A stretch of DNA of 24,000 nucleotides, taken from the NCBI GenBank assembly GCA_903813345.2, contig CAIIXF020000316.1:1-24000 (forward strand). Reading direction: 5' to 3'. Every line of letters starts with the position of its first letter. Within the stretch, counting starts at the first letter, position 1. The position numbers and the translations under genes are program-made. Source of the stretch: Owenia fusiformis (Eukaryota > Annelida > Polychaeta > Sabellida > Oweniidae). Below the pieces are notes generated by a model, which was given only the letters and a program-made list of their open reading frames with translations, made no database searches and was not told where the DNA came from. Shown piece by piece: positions 10,383 to 20,344 of the stretch.

Positions 10383-12159
10383 ACTAGAAGATTGCAAGCA
10401 ATCTTACGGAGGCCCTGTAGGCATTACCAATTAGAAGGTCAACTAAAGGTTTTTAAAAAAGGTTTGGTAGAATTAATGCAAGTTGAAATTTGACCTTGAA
10501 AAATTCTGAAATTTGACCTTTTTTCAGTTTTTTAGCTTTAATATCTCAAAACTGGAGCCAAATTTTAATAGATAATCAATTGCTAATATGTGTAGAACCT
10601 TTAGTAGAGGAATATATATTCTGACTTTCATTTAAAAATATTGATTTGTAGTCTCCAATTTTGAGAAACTTAGAAAACACAGTTTGTGATTTCGTTTGAT
10701 GACCTTTACCGTTGACCTTGCAAATTTTATTTTTTAGACCTCAGAAGGTCATTTGTGAATAAATATACCTAAATTTGAATCCAGAAAATCGATTTGAAAA
10801 ATTAACTTTTTTGACCTTTCGGAGGTCACTGAAGGTCAACCAAAGGTCAAAGGTCAAAAGTAAGGTTAGATTTGGAATCCTGAGAACTTGTAGATGAGTT
10901 TTAAAAAAATTGGTCAATTTGAAGCAAGTTGAAATTTAGTCTTGAAAAGTTTCGAAATTTGACATTTTTCAGTTTTTGAGTTCCAATATCTCAAAACTGG
11001 TACACAATTTTAATAAATAGTCAATTGCTAATATGTGAAGAACCTATAGAGGAATATATATCCTGACTTTCATGAAAAAATATTGATTTGGAGTCTCCAA
11101 TTTTGAGAAACTTAGAAAACACAGTTTGTGATTTAGTTTGATGACCTTGGCCTTTGACCTTGCAAATTTTACTTTTTTAGACCTCAGTGGGTCCTTTGTG
11201 ATCAAATATACCTAAATTTGAATCCAGAAAATCAATTTGAAAAAACAACTTTTTTTACCTTTCGAAGGTCACCAAAGGTCAACCAAAGGTCGGAGGTCAA
11301 AAGTAAGGTCAGATTTGAGTTCCTGAGATCTTGTAGATGCTTTTTAAAAAAAGGTTTGGTCAATTTAGAGCAAGTTGAAATTTGACTATGAAAAATTTCG
11401 AAATTTGACCTTTTTTTAGTTTTTGAGTTCTAATATCTCAAAACTGGAGCAAAATTTTAATAAATAGTCAATTGCTAATATGTGTAGAACCTTTAGAGGA
11501 ATATATATTCTGACTTTCAGTAAAAAAAATTGATTTGTAGTCTCCAATTTTGAGAAACTTAGAAAACACAGTTTGTGATTTCGTTTGATGACCTTGACCT
11601 TTGACCTTGCAAATTTTACTTTTTTAGACCTCAGAAGGTCTTTTGTGAATAAATATACCTAAATTTGAATCCAGAAAATCGATTTGAAAAATCAGCTTTT
11701 TGACCTTTCGGAGGTCACTGAAGGTCAACCAAAGGTCAAAGGTCAAAAGTAAGGTCAGATTTGGAATCCTGAGAACTTGTAGATGAGTTTTAAAAAAAAA
11801 TTTGGTCAATTTGAAGCAAGTTGAAAAAAGACCTTTTTTGACCTTTTTTTGACCTTCAATATCTCAAAATCTAAGCAAAATTTCTCTAGACGGCAAAAAG
11901 CTAAGACTAATAGAAGACTAATATCTATCTGTGTGCAAAAATTCAGCCAAAAATATTGAAGTGTAGTGTCAGGATTTGAGAAACTTGAAAAAAACTTAGA
12001 TTTGACCTAGATTTTGACCTTTGACCTTGACCTAGATAAAAATTCCTTTCCCGCCAAGTTCAGCCCAGGTCCCTAGTAGTACTATGTAGTACCTAGTTGA
12101 AAGGTAGTTGGAAGTAGGAGAAAAAGAGGGAGGAAGAATAAATAATAATAATAATAATA
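10383..12159 (+). repeat. Family I element, copy 3, complete
   Basis: This is a 1777-bp near-duplicate of copy 2, with the same head at 10388-10416, three body modules, terminal module and AAT tail. The extra length is mostly a longer AAT tail and the 7-bp GGTCAAA unit. A near-identical 61-codon minus-strand open frame appears at 8085-8270, 9856-10041 and 11624-11809. It reflects recent duplication of the DNA and is not evidence of a gene, since it runs through the repeat module without other support. Confidence 0.88.
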
Positions 12160-12169
12160 ACTAGACATG

Positions 12170-12202
12170 TAAATTGAACAAGTTCAATTTAAGACTCCAG
12201 AT
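12170..12202 (+). other. Family II 5' head: hairpin plus AGACTCCAGAT arm (copy 1)
   Basis: A 10-bp perfect stem TAAATTGAAC/GTTCAATTTA with a 2-nt loop is followed directly by AGACTCCAGAT. The eleven arm bases equal one side of the short hairpins at 13731-13757 and 23103-23268. Homologous heads are at 16869-16902, 18765-18798 and 21652-21685. Confidence 0.75.
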
Positions 12203-12219
12203 TTAATACTTTTTTTTAA

Positions 12220-12285
12220 GCTGAGTCATCCAGAATACTTGTAAGCTGAGTCATCCAGAATAAGCTGATCGAGTCAGCTAGAATT
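12220..12285 (+). repeat. Minisatellite in family II copy 1
   Basis: Units of about 20 bp read AGCTGAGTCATCCAGAATA with variants (GAGTCAGCTAGAAT). The array lies between the head and the body, the same place where the other family II copies carry different minisatellites. Confidence 0.7.
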
Positions 12286-13730
12286 TAGACATTTAGACAA
12301 CTCTCAATTTTTTATCTTCGACTCCATTGGCTTAACATGGGGATATCATCATATCGACTTTTCGAGACTTCAAACCGCTATAACTATCTAACCAGAAGTT
12401 AGATTGAAATTTGGTTTAAAGATTCGGACTCCTGAGAAAATTCTACCCTTAATTCATAACTCATATGTAAAATTTGGAGAATTTTTTATTTTGACCTACT
12501 TTTCGGACACCATATCTCAAAAGTGGGTCAAAATACTCTCTGACGGCAAAAGGCTAACACTATTAGCCCACTCTTTGCTACCTGTATACAAAATTTTGAA
12601 GCAAATCCTAAAAGTGTAGTGCCAGAATCGCAAAAATAAGGAAAAACTATGTATTTGACCTAGATTTTGACCTAGGGATTTTGGTGTCCAAATTTTAAAG
12701 CTAGATAGCCTTCCAGGTCCCCTTCTTTTATAGACTTTCAGAATCTTAAGCTGTACTCAGTCTTTATCTGGTATTTTACACTTCAAAAAAATCTTTTTTC
12801 TCATTGACATAACATGGGGCACCAAAATTAGCGATTTTTGAGCTTTCAAAACGCCATAACTTCCCAACGAAAAGTCGGATTGAAATTTGGTTTGCAGATT
12901 CGGATTCCTGAGAAAATTCTGTTAAATTATGAGAAATTTTTATTTTGACCTACTTTTCGGACACCATATCTCAAAAGTGGGTCAAAATACTTTCTGACGG
13001 CAAAAGGCTAACACTATAAGTACACTCTTTGCTACCTGTATACAAAATTTTGAAGCAAATTATTAAAGTGTAGTGTCAGAATCGTAAAAATAAGGAAAAA
13101 CTATGAATTTGACCTAGATTTTGACCTAGGCATTTTGGTGTCCAAATTTTGAAGCTAGGTAGCTTTTGAGGTCCCCTTCTTTTATAGGCATTCATTATGT
13201 TAAGCTGTGCTCAGTCTATATCTTGTATTTTACACTTCGAAAAAGTCTTTTTTCCCATTGGCTTAACATGGGCACCAAATTTAGCGATTTCAAAACGCTA
13301 TAGCTTCCGAACCGGAAGTCGGATCAAAATTTGGTTTGCAGATTTGGATTCCTGAGGAAATTTTACACTTATTTCATGACTCATACGTTGAATTTGGAGA
13401 ACTTTTTCGTTTGACCTACTTTCCGGACGCAATATCTCAAAATCGGTAGAAGTAATCAAAAAACTGATAACTCACTGTCGAATCGTCTTTTTCTTGGCTA
13501 CACGTTAAAAAAAAAATTTCGAAAAAATATTGAAAAATGACAAAGATAATTCACAAAATGATAACTTGACCTAGATTTTGACCTTTGACCTAGATAAAAA
13601 TTTGACCTAATTTCCGGGAAACTAGGTCTCATTACCTTTTTAACTATGTAAGCAGATTTCAGAAAGTCCCTCTAGTTGCTGAGAAAACGCGGAAAGAAAG
13701 AATAATAATAAGAAAACTGGCAAAAGCAAT

Positions 13731-13757
13731 AGACTCCAGATTTTCAATCTGGAGTCT
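13731..13757 (+). other. Short hairpin unit, class S2 (AGACTCCAGATT stem)
   Basis: A perfect 12-bp stem, AGACTCCAGATT/AATCTGGAGTCT, encloses a TTC loop. The leader is ACTGGCAAAAGCAATA and the trailer is AATAATAATAA. It follows the 3' end of family II copy 1 directly, and the stem repeats that family's head arm. It could be an RNA structure, a transposon end or a DNA cruciform; the sequence alone does not decide. Confidence 0.8.
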
Positions 13758-13784
13758 AATAATAATAATATCTACAAAATTGAT

Positions 13785-14047
13785 AGGAGGCCCCCCGATG
13801 GGGCCTCCTAATAAAGAATAATATCTACAAAATTAATAGGAGGCCCCCCGTTGGGGCCTCCTAATAAAGAATAATAAAGAATAATAATAATAATATCTAC
13901 AAAATTGATAGGAGGCCCCCCGATGGGGCCTCCTAATAAAGAATAATAAAGAATAATATCTACAAAATTGATAGGAGGCCCCTGCCGGGGGGCCTCCTAA
14001 TAATAATATCTACAAAATTGATAGGAGGCCCCCCGATGGGGCCTCCT
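13785..14047 (+). repeat. Five tandem short hairpin units, class S1 (AGGAGGCCCC stem)
   Basis: Hairpins lie at 13785-13809, 13838-13862, 13910-13934, 13973-13998 and 14023-14047. All keep the perfect 10-bp stem AGGAGGCCCC/GGGGCCTCCT, while loops differ (CCGAT, CCGTT, CCGAT, TGCCGG, CCGAT). Each has the leader TATCTACAAAATT(G/A)ATA and an AATAAAGAATAAT-type trailer of variable length, so spacing varies from about 50 to 72 bp. The stem's GGAGGCCC equals the family I head arm, and the cluster ends directly at family I copy 4. Confidence 0.88.
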
Positions 14048-14058
14048 AATAAAGAATA

Positions 14059-16857
14059 ACTAGAGATCTAACGATCTAAGATTGCAAGCAATCTTACGGA
14101 GGCCCTATATTCGTTTCTGAACATTCAAAGGCCAGCCAAAGGTCAAATCTCTAATACAAGGTCATATATGAACTCCAGACAACTTGTGGATGATTTTTAA
14201 AAAAGGTTTGGTCGAATTAATGCAAGTTGAAATTTGACCTTGAAAAATTCCGAAATTTGACCTTTTTTCAGTATTTGAGCTATAATATCTCAAAACTGGA
14301 GCCAAATTTTAATAGATAATCAATTGCTAATATGTGTAGAACCTTTAGTAGAGGAATATATATTCTGACTTTCATTTAAAAATATTGATTTGTAGTCTCC
14401 AATTTTGAGAAACTTAGAAAACACAGTTTGTGATTTTGTTTGATGACCTTGACCTTTGACCTTGCAAATTTTACTTTTTTAGACCTCAGAAGGTCTTTTG
14501 TGAATAAATATACCTAAATTTGAGTCCAGAAAATCGATTTCAAAAATCAACTTTTTTGACCTTTCGGAGGTCACTGAAGGTCAACCAGAGGTCAAAGGTC
14601 AAAAGTAAGGTTAGATTTGGAATCCTGAGAACTTGTAGATGAGTTTTAAAAAAAAATTGGTCGATTTGAAGCAAGTTGAAATTTAGTCTTGAGTTTAGTT
14701 TTTGAGTTCCAATATCTCAAAACTGGTACACAATTTTAATAAATAGTCAATTGCTAATATGTGTAGAACCTATAGAGGAATATATATCCTGACTTTCATG
14801 AAAAAATATTGATTTGTAGTCTCCAATTTTGAGAAACTTAGAAAACACAGTTTGTGATTTAGCTTGATGACCTTGACCTTTGACCTTGCAAATTTTACTT
14901 TTTTAGACCTCAGTGGGTCCTTTTTGATCAAATATACCTAAATTTGAATCCAGAAAATCAATTTGAAAAATCAACTTTTTTTACCTTTCGATGGTCACTG
15001 AAGGTCAACTAAAGGTCATAGGTCAAAACTAAGGTCAGATTTGAGTTCCTGAGATCATGTAGATGCTTTTTAAAAAAAAGTTTGGTCAATTTAGAGCAAG
15101 TTGAAATTTGACCTTGAAAAATTCTGAAATTTGACCTTTTTTCAGTTTTTGAGTTCTAATATCTCAAAACTGGAGCAAAATTTTAATAAATAGTCAATTG
15201 GTAATATGTGTAGAACCTTTAGAGGAATATATATTCTGACTTTCAGTAAAAATAATTGATTTGTAGCCTCCAATTTTGAGAAACTTAGAAAACACAGTTT
15301 GTGATTTCGTTTGATGACCTTGACCTTTGACCTTGCAAATTTTACTTTTTTAGACCTCAGAAGGTCTTTTGTGAATAAATATACCTAAATTTGAATCCAG
15401 AAAATCGATTTGAAAAATCAACTTTTTGACCTTTCAGAGGTCACTGAAGGTCAACCAAAAGGTCAAAGTTCAAAAGTAAGGTCAGATTTGGAATCCTGAG
15501 AACTTGTAGATGAGTTTTAAAAAAAAATTGGGTCAATTTGAAGCAAGTTGAAAAAAGACATTTTTTGACCTTTTTTTGACCTTCAATATCTCAAAATCTG
15601 GTGAAAATTTGTCTAGACGGCAAAAAGCTAACACTAATAGAATACTAATATCTATCTGTATGCAAAAATTCAGGCAAAAATATTGAAGTGTAGTGTCAGG
15701 ATTGGAGAAACTTGAAAAAAGCTTTGATTTGACCTAGTAGGACTATGTAGTAGCTAGTTGAAAGTTAGTCGGAAGTATATACATATTCTTACTTTCAGTA
15801 AAAAAAATTGATTTGTAGTCTCCAATTTTGAGAAACTTAGAAAACACAGTTTGTGATTTCGTTTGATGACCTTGACCTTTGACCTTGCAAATTTTACTTT
15901 TTTAGACCTCAGAAGGTCTTTTGTGAATAAATATACCTAAATTTGAATCCAGAAAATCGATTTGAAAAATCAACTTTTTTGACCTTTCGGAGGTCACTGA
16001 AGGTCAACCAAAGGTCAAAGGTCAAAAGTAAGGTTAGATTTGGAATTCTGAGAACTTGTAGATGAGTTTTAAAAAAGAAATTGGTCAATTTGAAGCAAGT
16101 TGAAATTTAGTCTTGAAAAGTTTCGAAATTTGACCTTTTTTCAGTTTTTGAGTTCCAATATCTCAAAACTGGTACACAATTTTAATAAATAGTCAAATGC
16201 TAATATGTGTAGAACCTATAGAGGAATATATATCCTGACTTTCATGAAAAAATATTGATTTGTAGTCTCCAATTTTGAGAAACTTAGAAAACACAGTTTG
16301 TGATTTAGTTTGATGACCTTGACCTTTGACCTTGCAAATTCTACTTTTTTAGACCTCAGTAGGGCCTTTGTGACCAAATATACCTAAATTTGAATCCAGA
16401 AAATCAATTTGAAAAAACAACTTTTTTTACCTTTCGAAGGTCAACCAAAGGTCGGAGGTCAAAAGTAAGGACATATTTGAGTTCCTGAGATCTTGTAGAT
16501 GATTTTAAAAAAAAAATCTGGTTCATTTGAAGCAAGTTGAAAAATGAGCGATTTTTGCCGATTTTTGACGTCAAATATCTCAAAAACGGTAAAAAATTAA
16601 CGTGTACATATAGTGAGCAATTTGTAGAGAATGCTTATATCTAGTTACATTTTAATTCATCGCAAGAAATAATGAAGTATGAGGACGAAATCTGAGAAAC
16701 TTAAAAAAAGCTTAGATTTGACCTAGATTTTGACCTTTGACCTTGACCTAGATAAAAATTCCTTTCCCGCCAAGTTCAGCCCAGGTCCCTAGTAGGACTA
16801 TGTAGTAGCTAGTTGAAAGTTAGTCGGAAGTAGGAGAAAAAGAGGGAGGAAGAATAA
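14059..16857 (+). repeat. Family I element, copy 4, chimeric and rearranged
   Basis: It starts with ACTAGA (14059), an extra small hairpin AGATC-TAAC-GATCT, then the family head (14078-14095) and GGAGGCCCT. The first body stretch, about 14108-14200, is present here but deleted in copies 2 and 3. Two breaks are visible. At about 15738 the terminal module jumps from TTTGACCTAG straight to TAGGACTATGTAGTAG, losing the sequence normally between two CCTAG repeats. At about 15777 GGAAGTA continues as TATACATATTC..ACTTTCAG, the middle of another module. A second run of modules follows up to a normal 3' signature (CCGCCAAGTTCAGCCC, GAGAAAAAGAGGGAGGAAG) and a very short tail, AATAAA. The last module (about 16520-16690) is strongly diverged. 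Unequal recombination between copies would explain this. Confidence 0.82.
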
Positions 16858-18753
16858 ACTAGACTTTGGAAATTGAACGAAGTTCAATTTCAGACTCCAG
16901 ATCTAGACTTTTTTAAGCCCAGTCATCTAAAATAAGCCGAGTCATCCAATATAAGCTGAGTCATCCAGAATAAGATGGATGGATAGAAAAGGAAGGTAGG
17001 ATAGGATAGAATGGGAAGGAACGATAGGATAGAATAAGAAAGAAGAATAGGATAGAACAGAATATGAAGAAAGGATATGATAGGAGAGGATAGGAAGGAT
17101 AGGAAGGAAAGGATACGAAGGAAGGATAGATAGGATGGATAGGATAGGATCAGATTTGAAGGATGGATGAATTTTTCAATATTTTCTTCTCTTCTCTTGA
17201 CTTTCTATCAGGATACCATCAGATCGATTTTCCGAAATTTCAAAACGCCATAACTTCCGAACCGGAAGTCGGATCTAAATTTGATTTAAAGTTTCAGATT
17301 CCTGACAAAATTCTACCCCTAATTCATAACTCATACGTTAAATTTGGCGAATTTTTATTTTGATCTACTTTTTGGACACGCCATTACTTCGGAACCGGAA
17401 GTCGGATCGAAAATTGGTTTGCAGACTCGAATTCCTGAGAAAATTCTACCCTTAATTCATAACTCATATGTTAAATTTGAGGAATTTTTTTTTTACCTAC
17501 TTTTCGGACACCATATCTTAAAAGTGGGTCGAAATACTTTCTGACGGCAAAAGGCTAACACTATTAGCACACTCTTTCCTACCTGTATACAAAATTTTGA
17601 AGCAAATCATTTAAATATAGTGTCAGAATCGCAAAAATAAGGAAAAAATATGAATTTGACCTAGATTTTGACCTAGGGATTTTGGTGTCCAAATTTTGAA
17701 GTTGGGTAGCCTTCGAGGTCCCCTTCTTTCATAGGCTTTCATTATTTTAAGCTGTACTTAGTCTATATCTCGTATTTTACACTTCAAAAAAATCTTTTAT
17801 CCCATTGACATAACATGGGGCACCAAATTTAGCGATTTTTGAGCTTTCAAAATGTCATAACTTCCGAACCGGAAGTCGTATCGAAATTTGGTTTGCAGAT
17901 TCGGATTCCTGAGAAAATTCTATACTTAATTCATAACTCAAACGTTAAATTTGGAGAGTTTTTTATTTTGACCTACTTTTCGGACACCATATCTCAAAAG
18001 TGGGTCAAAATACTATCTGACGGCAAAAGGCTAACACTATTAGCACACTCTTGGCTACATGTATACAAAATTTCGAAGAATATAATTAATCTGTAGTGTC
18101 AGAATCGCAAAAATAAGGAAAAACTTTGAATTTGACCTAGATTTTGACCTAGGCATTTTGGTGTCCAAATTTTTATGAAAAGAAGGTTTTGAGGTCCCCT
18201 TCTTTCATAGGCTTTCATTATTTTAAGCTGTACTTAGTCTATATCTCGTATTTTACACTTCAAAAAAATATTTTTTTCCATTGAATTAACATGGGGCACC
18301 AAATTTAGCGATTTTTGAATTTTCAAAACGCCATAACTTCTGAACCGGAAGTCAGATCGAAATTTGGTTTTCAGATTCGGAATCCTGAGGAAATTTCCTA
18401 TAAGACTGATATCCTAGACATTGGATTCGGAGAACTTTTTTTTGGACCTCGTTTTCGGACACTGATATCTCGAAATCGGTTTGAGATACCAAAAAACTAA
18501 ATCGACCCTAGATTTTCTACTTTTTTATGAGGAACACAATGAAAAAAACCCGGATCCAAAATATTGAAGGACGACCGAGAAAATCGAAAAAAGTGACAAA
18601 GTACTGGATTTGACCTAGTTCTTGACCTTTGACCTAGATAAAAAATGGACCCAATTTCCCACCAACTAGATACTGAACCTAAATAAACTGTATTATGGTC
18701 CTTACTCGATACCTCATAGTTATTGAAAAAACTCCTAAAGAATAATAAGAATA
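16858..18753 (+). repeat. Family II element, copy 2
   Basis: ACTAGA at 16858 is followed by the hairpin GAAATTGAAC-GAA-GTTCAATTTC (16869-16891), the arm AGACTCCAGAT, two or three GAGTCATCCA units, and a GGATA-rich minisatellite (about 16975-17162). The body begins with TTTTTCAATATTTTCTTCTC, the intact form of the site that is interrupted in copy 3. A partial tandem duplication of the ACTTCCGAACCGGAAGTCGG segment occurs at 17253 and 17386. Two further ACATGGGGCACC modules follow at 17812 and 18289. The 3' end is of a second type, TATTGAAAAAACTCCTAAAG plus AATAATAAGAATA, and runs directly into the next ACTAGA without hairpin units. Confidence 0.85.
16975..17162 (+). repeat. GGATA-rich minisatellite in family II copy 2
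   Basis: Irregular units of GGATAGGA, GAAGGATA and GGATAGAATGG follow one another on a purine-only background interrupted by T. A close relative lies in copy 3 at about 18850-19028. The array separates head from body. Confidence 0.85.
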
Positions 18754-18849
18754 ACTAGACTTTGGAAATTGAACGAAGTTCAATTTCAGACTCCAGATCT
18801 AGACTTTTTTAAGCCCAGTCATCTTAAATAAGCCGAGTCATCCAGAATA

Positions 18850-19028
18850 AGATGGATGGATAACATAGGAAGGTAGGATAGGATAGAATGGGAAGGATCA
18901 ATAGGATAGAATAAGAAAGAAGGATAGGACAGAATAGGAAGAAAGGATATGATAGGAGAGGATAGGAAGGAAAGGATACGAATGAAGGAAAGATAGGAAG
19001 GATAGGATAGGATCAGATTGGAAGGATG
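18850..19028 (+). repeat. GGATA-rich minisatellite in family II copy 3
   Basis: Same composition and order of variants as the array in copy 2, with small unit gains and losses, so the two copies share a recent ancestor. Confidence 0.85.
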
Positions 19029-19858
19029 GATGAATTTTTCAATAGGTGGAATTACACCTACGATGTAAAAGCGCTTTTTAAAATCCTATCGGGTTTCGAC
19101 CCGCCTTTAGAGTCAGGTGTAATCACGATCGCGGATTTAGAAAAGCGCTTTTGTAATCCTCCCAGACCCCTAGTCATTAAAAACCGCTTTCACACCCAAA
19201 GGCGGTTTAACGTGTAGGTGTAATACCGATTGGTTTTCAAGGCGCTTTAACTCGATTTTACACTAATTAAATTGAATATAATTTGAAATTTTATATTTAC
19301 TTCCTAAAGTATTTGCTTAGAGAATAAACATATTCAATGCAATTACAAATATTAAAAAATAAATGTAATTTTTAAATTGATGGATCAAAAGTTATCATTT
19401 ACATAAAACATTTCTATCATTTACATAAAACATTTCTTCAATTGTTTCAGATAAGAATTATATTGGCATAGATAAATGAATTAAACTTGACCAGTTGCCA
19501 TATTTTGGGGATTTTCCCCCCAATTTCCACATTATGTCTTAAGTTTTAAGCTGTCATGCATATTTCTGAAATATTGCAAGGGTACATTCTCCATAATTTA
19601 ACCAGTTATTTTCTTCAAATTAATGTTATTGCACTTTTTCAGACTGCTATACTGTCCTTTTCTTGTCCCGATGGGAGTGTTTATGAATAAGTTATAAGAC
19701 AGAGGGATTCTGTCCAACAACATATACTGCGGGTGACCCGAATGTCCCCATCACCAATAACAGCGATCCCTGCAATGCTACATTACCACAAACCCCCACA
19801 ATGCTACTACTATCAATGCACTTTGACGCTCACTGGGCCAAAAATCTAAAGTCTTATA

Positions 19859-19882
19859 TTTATACGCCCATGGGCGTATAAA
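19859..19882. repeat. Perfect 24-bp palindrome in the nested transposon
   Basis: The half-site TTTATACGCCCA is followed by its exact reverse complement without a gap. An imperfect relative, TATACGCCTAGGGCTTATA, lies about 65 bp downstream at 19923-19941. It could be a binding site for a dimeric protein; function is unknown. Confidence 0.75.
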
Positions 19883-20008
19883 AAATGATAAAATAACGGA
19901 CGAAATTACCCCTTCTTTCAGTTATACGCCTAGGGCTTATATACGAGAAATTCCGGTACTATTGTAGATTGGGGAAGGCGAGGGGAGGGGATGATTGAAT
20001 AGTTGAAA

Positions 20009-20344
20009 TTACCTCTCTACAATGAAGTCAAAAAAATGACGAGATCTTTGTCTTGTCCACATCGTTCGTTCCTGTCCCATATTACCAAGGATGCCAAACA
20101 GCCCCAACAAAAGTACCATCTTCATTTTACTGGATCTCTCTTGGATCTCTCCTAACGACCGAGCTTCTCTCTTTGCGCGCTTGTGCATTGTTTTCCATGC
20201 TTTCTTTAGCACATATTTGTTAACGCCAGAGGTAGATTGAATACGATTTAAGAAAAAAGGAACATACAGTATCGGATCATTTTGAATCTCCAGAGATGGC
20301 GCTACGGTTGAAAGTGTATATCTAAATAGCAGATTTTGATGCAA
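20009..20344 (-). CDS. Possible exon in the nested transposon, 111 codons, unknown product
   Basis: An open frame on the minus strand starts with ATG at 20342-20344 and stops at 20009-20011. It has a basic central region (KKAWKTMHKRAKREARS), a short hydrophobic stretch (MVLLLGLFGILGNMG) and an aromatic-basic end (QRSRHFFDFIVER). The stop codon overlaps a good 5' splice site on the minus strand (GAGAG|GTAATT, exon end at 20013), so the frame may be a first coding exon whose continuation is missing or degraded. Its place inside a DNA transposon suggests a transposase or accessory-protein fragment. The W..R.RS..FF pattern faintly recalls the N-terminal part of PIF/Harbinger nucleases, but I would not rely on it. 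It is the longest frame in the window. Confidence 0.35.
   Translation of the reverse strand: MHQNLLFRYTLSTVAPSLEIQNDPILYVPFFLNRIQSTSGVNKYVLKKAWKTMHKRAKREARSLGEIQERSSKMKMVLLLGLFGILGNMGQERTMWTRQRSRHFFDFIVER

Larger units (their letters stand above)
12160..13715 (+). repeat. Family II element, copy 1
   Basis: It starts with ACTAGA (12160-12165), then a hairpin TAAATTGAAC-AA-GTTCAATTTA (12170-12191) and the arm AGACTCCAGAT (12192-12202). A short minisatellite of GAGTCATCCAGAATAAGCT units follows (about 12220-12285). The body has three modules marked by AACATGGGG or ACATGGGC (about 12336, 12810 and 13266), each with CGCCATAACTTCC.AAC-type sequence, TTGGTTTGCAGATTCGGATT, CATATCTCAAAAGTGGGTCA, GACGGCAAAAGGCTAACACTA and TGACCTAGATTTTGACCTAG. 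The 3' end reads GTTGCTGAGAAAACGCGGAAAG plus an AATAATAATAAG tail and runs directly into the short hairpin cluster. No coding frame is convincing. Confidence 0.85.

Noticed and set aside
8085-11809. Near-identical 61-codon minus-strand frames at 8085, 9856 and 11624
   Set aside because: They repeat because family I copies are recent duplicates; the frame has no recognised motif, no splice context and is not kept in the more diverged modules.
13785-14047. CRISPR-like array of regularly spaced palindromic repeats
   Set aside because: The intervals are AAT microsatellite and a constant leader, not unique spacers, and the setting is an animal-type genome without cas genes.
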